DNA from: Solanum dulcamara
Taxonomy: Eukaryota > Streptophyta > Magnoliopsida > Solanales > Solanaceae
NCBI RefSeq assembly: GCF_947179165.1
Contig: NC_077245.1
Coordinates: 44,656,786 to 44,720,785, forward strand
Direction: 5' to 3'
Length of the DNA: 64,000 bases
Made by a program: the position numbers and the translations under genes. Numbering within the stretch: the stretch's first letter is position 1; each line of letters begins with the position of its first letter. Positions 1 to 12,402 of the stretch are shown here, piece by piece. Below the pieces are notes generated by a model that saw only the letters and a list, made by a program, of their open reading frames with translations, was not told the DNA's origin and searched no databases.

Positions 1-626
1 TTCTGTAGCTATGGTTCTTAAGAAAGAGCCTAGGTTGATTTCGTATAATCTCCCTAAAGTAATACCGCCCAATATAGTATTGCTGCAAAATCTGGGCTTT
101 TCACGAACCAATATTGATACTGTTTATCAACGTTATCCTAGGTCTGCTTTATAACCCTGCCTGTCTGGCTTCAGAGAGTAGTACATCAAAGTAACGTATG
201 TTTCTTCATGGCATTGAAGCACTTATGTCGCTTGATGAATCTAAATTAGAAAGACAATTAGATATTTTCTGGAGTTTTGGATGGTCTCATTCTGATATCT
301 GCACAATGGTGAGAAGGCTTCCTTCCTGTTTGACTTCCTCAAAGGCTAAGATAAGGATTACATTGAACTTTTTCATGAACGAATTGGGGTATGAACCTAG
401 TTATCTGGCTCCTCGTGCGACACTCTTGAAGTACAGTTTGGAGAAAAGGATCATGCCAAGGAATGAAATCTTGAAATTTCTTAAAGAAAACCAGTTGTTA
501 AAACGGAAGCTAAGTCTTTACACTGTTGTGTCATCTTCTGAAGCAGTGTTTCAAAAGACATATGTACGTCCTTTCAGCAAAAATATGCCTGAGTTGTATG
601 ATTTATACTTCAAAGTTGCAAGATAA
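1..626 (+). pseudogene. mTERF-family protein, C-terminal part, broken
   Basis: The 3' end of a mitochondrial transcription termination factor-like (mTERF) gene; family members are helical-repeat nucleic-acid-binding proteins of plastids or mitochondria. Bases 2-151 encode one stretch with the repeat-like segment LGFSRTNIDTVYQRYPR and end at TAA 152-154. A second stretch (198-626, a different frame, with stop TAA at 192-194 just before it) has two typical repeat starts, FGWSHSDICTMVRRLP and LGYEPSYLAPR, and the family's usual C-terminal LEKRIMPR segment, ending at TAA 624-626. The two stretches belong together but need a frame change, and there is no GT..AG intron between them. The start lies outside the window. 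It is either a decayed paralogue or a live gene with a sequence error at about 150-195. Family assignment is firm; functional status is not. Confidence 0.8.
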
Positions 627-1245
627 TGAGAAGTTTCTACAGTGCTTGCAAAGCATTGTTTGTTTAAGAGTTTTTTATTCGCTTCTTGATAATGTACTTC
701 TTTCATTTTGGTGTTCTATTCAAGCATGTTACTAGTTCACTCTTCATTGTTGATGATATGTTATTGACCAATATCTTTTGGAAAAAAAGTTATTGAGCGA
801 TGAAAACTAGAGATTGAGGGAGTCTTCAGAACAACTGATGCTCTTCTTGTTTAATGATTTTAAAATAAGACTTGATGTGTATGACATTGATCTTTTGAAT
901 GTTTATCTCAATCAGGACAGTGTTTGTGGGACAGTATTGCTCCTCTACCTAATTTTGACACAAAAGTATTTTCCTTTGTTGCATTGTATAGATTAGTGGT
1001 TCTAAAATCTTCATTATATTTTGAAAAGCACTTTATTTCAAACTTGGTCAAGTGTAGGCATGATGCTTTACATGTGACGTGTCATATTAACAATTTGGAA
1101 AGAAGTTATAGGCCATTGCTTGTTCTCAAGGAAAACAGAGTGTTATATGAGAAACAAATACAAGTAAATTTAGAATGAATTCCCTTCATAAAAAAAATTA
1201 GGATGAATTATATGAATGTTGTGTCAGAAAACCAATTTTAGTTAG
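627..1245. other. 3' flank of the mTERF gene, no gene seen
   Basis: AT-rich sequence with only short frames lacking family features. It probably holds the 3' UTR and downstream flank of the mTERF gene. It ends at the target-site copy GTTAG (1241-1245) of the next insertion. Confidence 0.5.
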
Positions 1246-3585
1246 TGTCACGATCCGAATCCGGGTGTGATGGCACCTGTCCTTTTCCATCGAAAAAATC
1301 AGCGTAAAACCCAATAATTATGGAAAATACAATGGAAAACAGTCTAAATAGGCAAGTAATAAACAAAAGCGGAAGTCTTTCAACTTAAATATCTCCAAAG
1401 ATTGATTGTCACATGTACAATCTGCTAAAAGACAAGACGAAAATGAACTACAAGTCTCAATATGTCTTCAACTCTCAAATAGAGTAATCATAAAAGTACA
1501 GGAAAAATCTGAGAGTCCACTGGATGACAATAGCTACCTCTCACACTCCCCTTAAAGCCTTGGATAATTAGAAGGAACAGGTGATCAAATTCCAGGCTCA
1601 GAACCTACACGAGTATAGAAGCAAGGGTGAGTACCAAACAACACGGTACCCAGCAAGCTAACTAGTAAAACTAAGTAAATCTAATAGGATACACGAACTC
1701 CTTTCCAATCCAATTGAACATCCATAACTACAACCTGCACAGAAATCAATCCAACCGAAAATGACCTCAGTCTCACAATCTCTGAGCGATATAACCTCGG
1801 TCCCACAATCTCTCGCTGAAAATGACCTTGATAATATAATCCACCAGAAATGATCTCGTTCTAATAATGTCTTACCAAAAATAACCTCGGCATCATAATA
1901 TCTCGGAAATGACTTTGGCCTCACAATCATGTACCTCTCATTACAGTATTTTAGAACCAATGCAATTAGCATGCTCACATAAGTAATGAGGAACAATCAA
2001 TTCAAACAATCCGCAATCAGAATCAGACTATCAAGTATTTCATCAAATACACATAGATATCTTGATCACGGTATATACTATTCAAATCTCTACAATAACA
2101 CACATCATCTTTTATTAACACTGTTTATCAATTTAAATTAGTTCATATCACAATTCAACCCGTAGCCTCATTCCCATTACTCCCCAACACATATACAAAA
2201 AGGGAAATTCGAGATTCTAATAGATTCACGGAGTTTTAAGAGTCCACTTGCCTTAGCCAAATCGTGATCAAGCAACCACCTGAGCCTTTCCCTTTCGAAT
2301 ATACTCCGTATTGCCACAATTTATTCAAATAAAAATTCTCAATCAAATTACGGAGCCAACGACACCAAAATCATAGTTTTTGAAATCCGAGCCGAAACTG
2401 ACCCAAAAATCCGATTCCAAAAACGAAGAGCAAAACTGAAATTTTTTGCATGGAAACGTTCCTCTAAGCATTAGGAACTTATTGGCGAAAACCAATCCAA
2501 AAATGGGGTTAAAACCAATTTGGAATCATCATTTTACAGAATCTCAAACTCGAGAACAAAACCCCCAATTTTCAAAATTGAAAACACTGATTTTGATGTT
2601 AAGGAGGGGATATAATCAATGAGTAATTAGGATTAAGACATGAAATCACTTACCCAATAGTTTTCCATAAAAACCCTCGCTCAAGATCATCTCCCCAAGC
2701 TCCAAAAATCTCAAAAATGGTGAAAAAGATTCAATTCCCGTCTTTTGGGAGAAGTTATTGTTCAGGGGTAAATTTTCCCTCCGCGAATGTGGGCAACTAA
2801 CTCCACGAACGCGGTGGCTAACCAAAAGACTCTTCGCGAATGCGGCATAAGCTTTGTGAATGTGGGGAAGGAATTCCATAATCTCTGCCAACGCGGAGAA
2901 GAACCCTTTAGGCACCAGAAACCAGAAAACACCAAACCTCAAAAGTTCCCGAATTTACCCTCAGAATTCTTTCGGAACCCCAAGCACACAAACCTTATAT
3001 GCATTCCTACTAACTTCGACATTCCGGACTCAACGGAACCATCGAAATTTGAATTTGAGGTCTCCTTGACCCAACATCCAAAAAGTCGCAATTAAACCAA
3101 CTTTATACCTCAAAAGACCAAAATGAGCTCGGGACCTCCAAAAATTCAACCAAAGACACTTGGGCTCAAAATCATCCCCCGAATCCAACGGAGTCGTCGA
3201 AATTCAATTTTGACCATTGGATCTCCAAATGTTGACCAAAGTCAACTCTAGGATCAAAATTTCAAGAATTTCCAACTCAAAGCTTAATTTCTTCGTTACA
3301 ATTCCAAAACTGATTCCGTCAACTCTCCTAGCCCAATTTTAACATTCTGGAATTAGTGAAATCGACAGAATTCCGTTTCGAGACCTGAAACTCCGAATGA
3401 CCTCAAATACCACTTTTGAGCCATTAAAACCTCTAAAACTCAAGGTTTACCAAAAATCTCAACTTTCCATGAAAAACCACGAATCCGACATTAGATATCA
3501 ATCAAATATGACTTGGGAAAACTACCAAAAGGGTAAAATGATCATTTTTTGAAATTTACCAAAAATGACCTTCAGGATCATTACA
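1246..3585 (-). mobile_element. Solo LTR alpha (2340 bp), perfect 5-bp target duplication
   Basis: Begins TGTCACGATCC and ends GGATCATTACA, that is TG..CA with near-complementary ends, flanked by GTTAG at 1241-1245 and 3586-3590. There is no internal coding region, so it is a solo LTR left by LTR-LTR recombination. Its sense strand is probably minus: reading that way, a cluster of CGCGAA/TTCGCG-type words (about 2900-2780) is followed by a GTAAGT donor-like site (2653-2648), the order seen in the other long LTRs here. Size and ends suggest a Ty3/gypsy LTR, but no coding part is left to prove it. The host flanks join cleanly across it. Confidence 0.88.
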
Positions 3586-3590
3586 GTTAG

Positions 3591-3884
3591 TCATGTATAT
3601 GGAATTCGGCATTGGTTGGCTCTTAGTAATGTACTTGTCCTGGGAGAATGGGGTGGTTCATAGGTGTACCAGTAAAAGAGAACCTAAAGTATCATCTGAA
3701 GTACTTCACAGAATCAGCATATATGTTTAAGTGTTTTGGCGTAACTGACCCTTCATCTATATGATGTCCACTTTTACTCCTAATTAAAGATTACTTGACA
3801 TTTTTCATCATTGTAGTCTAGGTCAGTCATGGTAGTGCAGCTAGGCCCTCCGTGCCACTAACCCTGCACAGTGTCTCTAATTTG
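3591..3884. other. Host flank between solo LTR alpha and the LINE3 tail
   Basis: About 290 bp with no frame or repeat I can recognise. It is part of the original mTERF-GDSL interval. Confidence 0.4.
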
Positions 3885-4040
3885 TTTTAAAATTTTTTGG
3901 GGTTAAAACGATAAGTATTTTATTGTTGTAGCACAAAGGTTGTGCAATATGTACTGGTATTACATAGTAAAAAGTTGGTCACATTCCCATCCTTGTAGGA
4001 CTCTATGATATCTTTCCATGATTCAACTTCATTTACAATT
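3885..4040 (-). mobile_element. LINE3, 3' end piece
   Basis: Read on the minus strand, this continues the LINE C-terminus interrupted at 10549: a frame with the residues VNEVESWKDII follows the FLCE-type segment right of copia B and ends at TAA 3922-3920. An A-rich tail then follows (T-rich on + at about 3885-3900). The copia B target copy CAATT (4036-4040) is its last five bases. The original LINE3 ran 3' to 5' from here through 10549-12141 and 33796-34040. Confidence 0.6.
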
Positions 4041-4921
4041 TATTAGTAAACTGTATTGTAAATATTAAAATAGTAACAATAACTACTGAAAGTAATAAAA
4101 TACAGAATCTGAAAAATTAATGTAAGATTAAAATCGAGCCCACTGAATGCACAGTGTGTCCTTAAGGAAATTATTCCCCTCAACGTACCTGAGGTTTTTG
4201 GAATTTTTCCTTCCAGGATAGAACGATTTACTCACCAAAATAGAGGTACTGCAAATTCTGGTGACTGCGAACCACTCGAAGGCTGTATAACACACGAGTT
4301 TTAGGAAGTGCAGAAAGAAGAAGAAGAGGATGTTATTTTAGAAAATTCGTATGGAACATTCTAAGGATTAACAGATATATATAGAGTGTTTGCACCTTTT
4401 AAGAAAAGGCACCTGTTGGGAAAAGGTTTGTCTGTTGAAAAAAGGTTTACAACTTTTCGGACAAGGTTGCAACCTTTCAAAAAATCCGTTGGAAAAATGG
4501 AGGGAAATATTTTTAAATTAATCTGAGAAAGAAACGGGTCGCGGGTCACGGGTCAAGATTTTTTCACTTAATTAATTAAATAAATAAATAATATTAATTA
4601 ATTAAAATTTAAAGGAAATTTGGTCCAAAAAGATTATCAATCAATCATATCAATTGACCAAATCCAAATTCGAATTCGAAACTGAAGCCGTAGCTGTAGC
4701 GGAAACCGAGCGAGCGACAACGACGATGGCGCGAGGGGAGACCCTCTTTTTGACCCTTTAGCAACATGAAGGAGTGCTTCTACTTTTAAGTAGGAGACTT
4801 TTCATTTCCACCACCTATGTGAGACCAAAGCTTATTTCATAAAGCAAGAGAGAACAGATCATTTTTTCCTCCACTTCTTTTCTCCTCAATTTCCCATTCA
4901 AACTATCTATTAAACCCAATA
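4041..4921 (-). repeat. Copia B 3' LTR (881 bp)
   Basis: Pairs with 9694-10548 over its length. The outer end reads TATTAG where the other copy has TGTTAG, a G-to-A loss of the terminal TG. A TATA-like ATATATATAG lies at about 4375-4385. Confidence 0.88.
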
Positions 4922-5580
4922 ATCCCCAATATGAATGGGGAATGTCTACAAGATAAAGGAATGCATGGATAAGCGTGTGATATACAAGCGAAGATTAATT
5001 ACATCTGGATAAGTAGGTTTCCCTGTGAACTTTCCATAGTGAACTTATGTAGGATATACTCGATCAATCGGTAGATGCGATATCTTTGAACCATCAAACT
5101 TTGTTGTATAACTAGACAACATAAGTGACACAATTAATCATCAACCATCTATGGTTCTCACGGTTGTGTTCGTTTCATCCATGAACACCGCCTGATTTCG
5201 TGAATGCATAGAGAATGGGCCTTTACCGTCATTCCCCTTGAAGCGGCTTATACTTTACATTCACAAAGGTAATTTCTAAACATGTAGTCCTATAGAAACA
5301 CTATATAGTCATTTTCTGCCAGACTTAGATAATCATTAAAAAACTTTTAATGCTTTATTAACTCATTAAAAAGCCTTAACGTTTTATCCTTTGTTTCTGA
5401 ACATTGTCATCATCACGAGAATGGGTTGAGTTATTTGACAATGTTGAACCGCCAATCATAACTTTGTTTGATCTCTTTGAATCTAGTTCTTGGGATCTCC
5501 AGTCTACTAGGTAGAGTTACCGCCATGATGACTTGTCCTAGGCCTTAACCCCATTCTCCTCGATGATCTTTCAACAGCCT
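4922..5580. other. Copia B region between RNase H and 3' LTR
   Basis: About 660 bp of non-coding 3' internal sequence of copia B. I see no extra gene; the polypurine tract next to the LTR is weak (GGGGA on the minus strand at about 4923-4930). Confidence 0.5.
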
Positions 5581-7551
5581 CTATAGGCCTTTTGTTAGTG
5601 GATCCGATACGTTATCTCTTGATTTTACATATTCAATAGTGATTACACCACTAGAGAGTAGTTGTCTAATAGTATTGTGTCGCCGTCGAATGTGACGCAA
5701 TTTTTCGTTATACATAATGCTTCCTGCCCTCCCTATTGCCGCTTGGCTATCACAATGTATACATATGGGTGCCAAAGGTTTGGGCTAAAATGGAATATCT
5801 TCCAAAAAATTCCGGAGCCATTCAGCTTCTTCACCAGCCTTGTCTAAAGCTATAAATTCAGACTGCATTGTAGAGCGGGCGATGCATGTCTGTTTTGATG
5901 ATCTCCAAGACACTGCTCCTCCACCAACAGTGAAAACATATCCACTTGTGGATTTAACTTCAAATGATCCGGTGATCCAGTTTGCATCACTATATCGCTC
6001 AATTACTGCGGGATATTTATTATAATAGAAAGCATAGTTTTGGGTGTGTTTCAAATACCCCAAGACTCATTTCATTGCCATCCAATGAGTTTGATTGGGA
6101 TTATTCGTGAATCGACTCAACTTGCTAATAGCACATACTATATATGGTCGTGTATAATTCATAATATACATAAAACTTCTCAAAACTCGTGCATAGTCCA
6201 ATTGTGAGTCACTTTTACCTTCATTCTTTTGAAGTGCAAAACTTACATCAATTAGAGTTTTTCCAATATTAAAATTTAAATACTTGAACTTATCAAGTAT
6301 GTTGTCAATATAATGTGACTGTGATAATGCTAGACCTTGTGGAGTTTTATGGATCCTAATTCCTAAGATCAAATCAGCAACCCCTAAGTCTTTCATGTCA
6401 AATTTGCTAGCAAGCATACGCTTCGTAGCATTTACATCAGCAATGTCTTTACTCATTATCAACATGTCATCAACATATAAACAAACAATGACTTCATGAT
6501 TTGGAGTATTTTTAATGTAAACACATTTGTCACACTCATTAATTTTAAATCCATTTGCCAACATTGTTTGGTCAAATTTCACATGCCATTGTTTAGGTGC
6601 TTGTTTAAGTCCATAAAATGATTTAACAAGTTTGCACACTTTCCTTTCTTTACCTAGAACTACGAAACTCTCAGGTTGTTCCATGTAAATTTCTTCCTCC
6701 AATTCTCCATTTAAGAAAGCCGTCTTAACATTCATTTGATGGATTTCAAGACCATATACAGCTGCAAGTGCCACTAACACCCGAATAGATGTTATTCTTG
6801 TTACCGGCGAGTATATGTCAAAGTAATCAAGGCCTTCTTTTTGTCTATAACCTTTGACCACAAGTCTTGCCTTATATTTATCAATAGTGCCATCAGCTTT
6901 CATTTTCCTTTCAAAAATCCATTTTGATCCTAAAGGTTTATTTCTAGGAGGAAGATCAACCAATTTCCATGTATGGTTATTCAAAATTGATTGAATCTCA
7001 CTATTGATTGCCTCTTTCCAAAATGCTGAATCAGAAGAAGACATTGCAGCTTTAAATGTTTGAGGCTCATTTTCAAACAAGAATGTCACAAAATCTGGTC
7101 CAAAAGAAGTAGATATCCTTTGACGTTTGCTACACCTTGGATCCTCTTCGGTTGGTTTACTTTCCTTTGGTACTTCTCGCGGTCGTTTAGATCTTTCACT
7201 TGAGGACTCACATTTAGTTTTATATGGATAAATATTTTCAAAGAATTCAGCATTATCTGATTCAATTACCATATTAACATGAATTTTAGGATTGTCTGAT
7301 TTGTGAATCAAAAATCGACAAGCTTTGCTGTTTGTAGCATCACCAATAAAAATACAATCCACGGTCTTTGGTCCAATTTTTACCCTTTTGGGCAAAGGAA
7401 CTTGGATCTTTGCTAAACACCCCCACACTTTAAAATATTTTAAGTTGAGTTTTCTTCCTTTCCATAGTTCATATAGAATAGATTGTGTTTTGCTGTGGGG
7501 CTCTCTGTTGAGTATTCGATTAGCTGTAAGGATAGCATCCCCCCACAATTT
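5581..7551 (-). pseudogene. Copia B pol: integrase C-part, reverse transcriptase, RNase H
   Basis: One frame runs from 7551 down to 5581. In order: the integrase C-terminal part (LWGD.. then FKVWGC), a hinge rich in S/K/E, reverse transcriptase with KWIFERKMKADG, LVVKGY, VKTAFLNGELEEEIYM, FYGLKQAPKQWH and the catalytic YVDDM, then RNase H with YSDANW, CDSQAA and SRDNVSDPLTKGL. Two stops break it, TGA at 6069-6067 and TAG at 5787-5785, both where the family has Trp, so both are G-to-A changes. It copied the element's RNA into DNA before it was lost. Confidence 0.9.
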
Positions 7552-8483
7552 CTACGATAAACCGGAACTTATTAATAAAGCATTCATCATTTCTTTTAAT
7601 GTTCGATTTTTTCTTTCCACAATTCCATTTGATTGTGGTGTGTAAAGGGCAGTAGTTTGATGAATAATTCCATATTCTAAACATATCTCTTCAAAAGGAG
7701 ATTCGTATTCTCCACCTTTATCACTTCTAATCATTTTAATCTTTTTATTCAATTGATTTTTCACTTCATTCTTGTATTGCTTAAATGCATCAATTGCTTC
7801 ATCCTTACTATTAAGCAAATACACATAACAATATCGAGTGCAATCGTCAATAAAAGTTATAAAATACTTTTCTCACCACGAGTTGGTGTTGACTTCATAT
7901 CACAAATGTCTGTGTAAATCAATTTTAAGGGACTAAAATTCCTTTTAATAGATTTATAAGGATGTTTAGCATACTTAGATTCAACACATACTTGACATTT
8001 TGATTTATTGCAATCAAAGTTAGGCAATATATTTAAGTTAATCAGTTTTCGCAAGGTTTTATAATTGACATGTCCTAAATGTGAATGCCATAAATTATTT
8101 GATTCAAGTAAGTAAGAAGAAGCTTGAACTTTATTATCATCAACAACCATTACATTTAGTTTGAAAAGACCCTCAGTGAGGTAGCCTTTTCTTAGATACA
8201 TTTCATTCTTACTGACAACTATTTTGTCTGAAACTAGAACACACTTGAATCCATTCTTGATAAGAAGACCGACAGATACCAAATTCTTTCGCATTTCTGG
8301 AACATGATAAACTTTGTTCAACGTCACCACCTTGCCGGATGTCATTTTCAGAAATATTCTCTCATATCCTTCAACCTTAGCAGTTGCAGAATTTCCCATG
8401 TAGATCGTTACATCAGGTGCTGCAAAGGAATAAGTAAAGAAGGCTTCTCGAACTACACACACGCGAAGTAGCTCCCGAATCAA
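7552..8483 (-). pseudogene. Copia B gag-pre-integrase and integrase core
   Basis: The zinc-binding HHCC region is present (LWHSHLGHVNYKTL.. CQVC), followed by the DDE core: IYTDIC, SDKGGEYE and PQSNGIVERKNRT give the three acidic residues. A frameshift near 7862 splits the first aspartate region from the rest, and a TAG at 7554-7552 replaces the Gln codon usual before the LWG segment. The first part (8483-7857) and the second (7824-7552) read in different frames. Confidence 0.85.
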
Positions 8484-9439
8484 GCCACCATTCTTTGGGA
8501 TTACCTACTAGGTTGCATTTTGATAGCATTGCACAGAGATCATCCATTTGCACAGAGATCATCCATACCTTCTTTATTTTCCACCATATTGGCTTGTCCC
8601 TTTCTCTTGTCCTTTTTCGGAAAACGATAATCTGGAGCTTTGTGGCCAACTTTTTCACAATTATAACAATTTCCCTTGAACTTTTTCTTATTCTGCTCCT
8701 GATTCTTTCCAAAAAGTTGCTTCCTTTTCTTATTCTTTGGAGCAACATCTTCAATGATGTTCGCTCCCATAATCGTTGAATTTCCACGCGACTTTTTTTC
8801 TGCTATTTTGTTATCTTCCTCAATCTTGAGATGAATCACAAGATCTTCCAACTTTATTTCCTTGCGCTTGTACTTTAGATAATTTTTAAAATCTCTCCAC
8901 GAAGGAGGCAACTTTTTTATCATCGCAGCCACTTGAAATGCTTCATTAACTACTATACCTTCAGCAATAAGGTCATGAAAAATAAGTTGTAGTTCTTGAA
9001 CTTGGGTTCCAACTGTTCTGCTATCTATCATTTTATAGTCTAGGAACTTAGCAACCACAAATGTTTTCAAGCACGCGTCTTCAGTCTTGTACTTCTTCTC
9101 AAGTGCATCCCACAATTCTTTAAAAGTTTTTACAGCACTGTAGACAATGTACAAATCATCATCCAAAGCACTTAGGATGTAGCCCTTGCATAGAAAATCT
9201 GCCTGTGTCCATGCCTCAGTAATCATAATTTTTTTATTGGCCGGCATATCAGCAGCGGGCACAGGAGGGTCTTCGTTGGTGAACTTCTGCATACCAAGAG
9301 TGGTAAGCCAAAAAAACACCCTTTGCTGCCATCCTTTGAAGTTGGCTCCAGAAAATTTTTCTTATTTTTCTATCGATGGCAAAGAAGTGCAGCTAGTTGC
9401 AGCAACAGTCGCAGAAGTAGTAGCAGTGTCACTTGTCAT
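8413..9439 (-). pseudogene. Copia B gag and start of protease
   Basis: The gag ATG is at 9439-9437. A TAA at 9364-9362 interrupts codon 26, and the frame then runs to about 8540. It holds a capsid-like domain and a zinc knuckle CYNCEKVGHKAPDY in which the last Cys is Tyr. A 19-bp tandem duplication (about 8527-8564) shifts the frame; the protease site WWLDSGAT is in the new frame (about 8500-8480), and a second shift near 8455 leads into the integrase frame. Confidence 0.85.
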
Positions 9440-9693
9440 TTCTTTTCACTGTCAAAATAGACAAACTGTCTTAATATTTTAGAATATCAGACCTTTTACA
9501 AAAACAACGATGGATTTTTTATACTCTTTAAATCATTGTACAAGTATGAACTTTAATATTCCAACGAAGTTTTTATACTCTTCAAGTCAGAATATTTATT
9601 TCATACGGAGTAGAAAACCATACAGGTTTTAGTCTCCAAAAATAGAATACAGATTAATCAGAAAAACAAAAATAACAGTAATTTCCTTAAGAT
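9440..9693 (-). other. Copia B 5' leader
   Basis: Non-coding leader between the 5' LTR and the gag ATG. No recognisable PBS lies next to the LTR end at 9694. Confidence 0.5.
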
Positions 9694-10548
9694 TGTTAGT
9701 AAATTATATTGTAAATATTAAAATAGTAACAATAACTACTGAAAGTAATAAAATACAGAATCTAAAAAATTAATGTAAGAACAAAATCGAACCCACTGAA
9801 TGCACAGTGTGTCCTTAAGGAAATTATTTTCCTCAACGTACCTGAGGTTTTTGAAATTTTTCCTCCCAGGATAGAGTGATTTACTCACCAAAATAGAGGT
9901 ACTGCAAATTCTGGTGACTGCGAACCACTCGAAGGCTGTATAACACACGAGTTTTAGGAAGTGCAAAAAGAAGAAAAAGAGGATGTTATTTCAGAAAATT
10001 CGTATGGAACATTCTGAGGATTAACAGATATATATAGACTGTTTGCACCTTTTAAGAAAAGGCACCTGTTGGGAAAAGGTTTTCCTGTTGAGAAAAGGTT
10101 TGTAACTTTTCGGATAAGGTTGCAACCTTTCAAAAAATCCGTTGGAAAAATGGAGGGAAATATTTTTAAATTAATCCGAGAAAGAAATGGGTCGCGGGTC
10201 AGGATTTTTTCACTTAATTAATTAATTAAATAAATAATATTAATTAATTAAAATTTAAAGGAAATTTGGTCCAAAAAGGTTATCAATTAATCATATCAAT
10301 TGACCAAAGCCGAAGCCGAAGCCAAAGCCGAAGCCAAGCGAGCGACGACGACGACGGCTCGAGGGGAGACCCTCTTCTTGACCTTTTAACAACACGAAGG
10401 AGTACTTCTACTTTTAAGTAGGAGACTTTTGATTTCCACCACCTATGTGGTCCAAAGCTTATTTCATAAAGCAAGAGAGAACAAATCATTTTTCCCTCCA
10501 CTTCTTTTCCCCTCAATTTCCCATTCAAACTATCTATTAAACCCAACA
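9694..10548 (-). repeat. Copia B 5' LTR (855 bp)
   Basis: TG..CA ends intact (TGTTAG on the left, ACCCAACA on the right). TATA-like ATATATATAG at about 10028-10037 lies upstream of the transcribed part on the minus strand. A purine-rich GCCGAA/GCCAAA repeat at about 10305-10340 is private to this LTR. Confidence 0.9.
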
Positions 10549-12141
10549 CAATTTCCTTTCACATAAAAAATGTAAAGCATGTATGCATTCAAGCTTAATA
10601 TTCTGTGGAGAGCTAATTTTGTTTCCAAAGCATTTTTCATTCTTCTACCTCCAAGCTGTACACCATAAACTTGCAGGATTGATATTCCACCATTTGTTTT
10701 ATGTCCTCTGCTTACATCCCCACTCCAATTTCAATGGTTTGAGCAATTTATTGGTTCTCCTAGGCATATATTCATTAACAACTATCACCAATTATCCATA
10801 ATAGGGCCATGGAGGAAGAGATGATTTACTGTCTCTAGTTTTCCTCCATATAAGTAACATCTGGAAACCCTTTTTCTACAGTTCTCATGTATCAAACATG
10901 ATTGTTGGCTAGTAGTCTAGAAAAACATGCAATTTTTGACGGTATATCCACCTTTCATCTCTGTTTCCAGGTAACGAGACTTCTTGTTTGATCATCTGAG
11001 GTAAGAGGGGCATAGCAGGACAGGACTATAAAGTGTGCTTTCCTTTTCTTCATAATTGTTTAAACCTTAATAATGCTCTAGTACTTTCAAATATTCTGCA
11101 CTCCTGCCTATTTCCTAGTCATTCAATATTCTTCAAAAGTTGAAGTTCCAGTCATGTCCTTTGTAGGAGCTCAAAGTAGTCTCTAGGTTGTTGTACATTG
11201 TTGAGTATGTCAGAGAACTGTTCTTTCAAGGGACCATGCCTAATCAATTGTCAGTCCAAAAGGACACCCTCCCTATCATTACCCACTTTAATATCTATAT
11301 GTGATATAAAAGAGGGCCATAGGTTTTTGGTATTCCTCCATACTCCCACCCCATATGAAAAAGATGATTGATTTGAACACCGGAGCATTTTTGATAATAT
11401 TAATAGTGATAACTTCTCTGAATAGTGCTTGTTCTTCTGAATTGTATCTCAATAGCCATTTCTTCAGAAGGCTGTTATTATGCTGCCTCAGATTCTTGAT
11501 TGCCAATCCTTTTTTCCGACCAATAGTAATAGAGCTGCATATGAATGAGTGAAAATATCTATCCATGTTGCTTTGCCAGAGAAAGTTTCTTCTTAGGGCA
11601 TATAATCTTTTCTCTACACTAGCTGGTAATAGGAATACTGACTATCATATAAGTTGGCAAGAGTTAAATGCAGTATTAATCAAGACCAACCTTTCATCCA
11701 GCAAGAGATGTTCAATTTTCCATCTTGCAAACCCTTTTTCACATTTTTCTATCACCCCATGCCAATTTTCATACGGCTTGTTCTTTTTACCTGAAATAGC
11801 TACCAACTTGACATTCTTATATGGTAGCAAGTATTGAAACATTGGGCATTTAATTCACAAAGAACATATACTCTCCCTTTAATTTATTTTTAGGCCAGCC
11901 GTGACTCAAAATAGTTAAAATCAACCTTACATGCCTTATTTGCTCCATACTAGCACAAAAAAACTAGTGTATCATCATGTAAAAAGTATGCAACTCATAG
12001 TTTGAAGCTAATGCTTGCCACTTTAAAGCCCCTTATCCATCCACTATAGGCTATGGCTATCCTTTTCATTTTGTTAAATCCTTACATAATCAGTACAACC
12101 AGAAAATAGATAGATGGTTATCTATCCTAAGGCCTATTATG
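10549..12141 (-). mobile_element. LINE3, middle piece (RT catalytic part to zf-RVT region)
   Basis: Minus-strand remnants of a plant L1-type LINE. From right to left the frame fragments show GWIRGFK and the catalytic box as HDDTLVF (about 12060-11960), WHGVIEKCEKGFARWK..LLLDERLVLIN (11842-11645), and KGLAIKNLRQHNNSLLKKWL (11566-11288), the region after the RT palm in Solanaceae LINEs. It is full of stops and shifts. It is bounded on the left by copia B (target CAATT) and on the right by copia A (target AAGGA). Confidence 0.75.
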
Positions 12142-12146
12142 AAGGA

Positions 12147-12212
12147 TGTTAGAATAGAAATAGGTATATACAATCCTATTTAGAATAGGAATAGGAATAG
12201 TAATAGGAATAG
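12147..12212 (+). repeat. Copia A 5' LTR, first part
   Basis: Starts TGTTAGAATAG and matches the start of the 3' LTR at 33624. It is cut by LINE1; the 7-bp target GGAATAG (12206-12212) recurs at 21455-21461. Confidence 0.82.
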
Positions 12213-12402
12213 GGATATTCTCCAGCCATAAAGATAATACTTAAATTCATTACATTCTGTTTAAAATGCTCCCATGCACTCTTCCCTAGACTACACCTTA
12301 GTGACCCCTTCTGGGTAACTAGGATCCTCTTTCCGGCAGCCTTCTGCCATCAGAACTCATCTTCTCTTTCTTTTTTCTTTGCTTTCTCATTTTTTTTTCT
12401 CC

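Larger units (their letters stand above)
4041..10548 (-). mobile_element. Copia B: full-length Ty1/copia retrotransposon (6508 bp)
   Basis: Two LTRs (4041-4921 and 9694-10548) enclose gag, protease, integrase, reverse transcriptase and RNase H on the minus strand, the order integrase-RT-RNase H being diagnostic of Ty1/copia. Target copies CAATT lie at 4036-4040 and 10549-10553. No clear Met-tRNA PBS follows the 5' LTR. The element is dead: one early stop in gag, frameshifts near 8540, 8455 and 7862, and stops at 7552, 6067 and 5785. It sits inside LINE3. LTR divergence, including indels and a GCCGAA-rich stretch only in the right LTR, makes it clearly older than copia C. Confidence 0.93.

Noticed and set aside
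2787..3095. 102-codon frame in solo LTR alpha
   Set aside because: Lies wholly in an LTR with clear borders and target copies; no recognisable domain.
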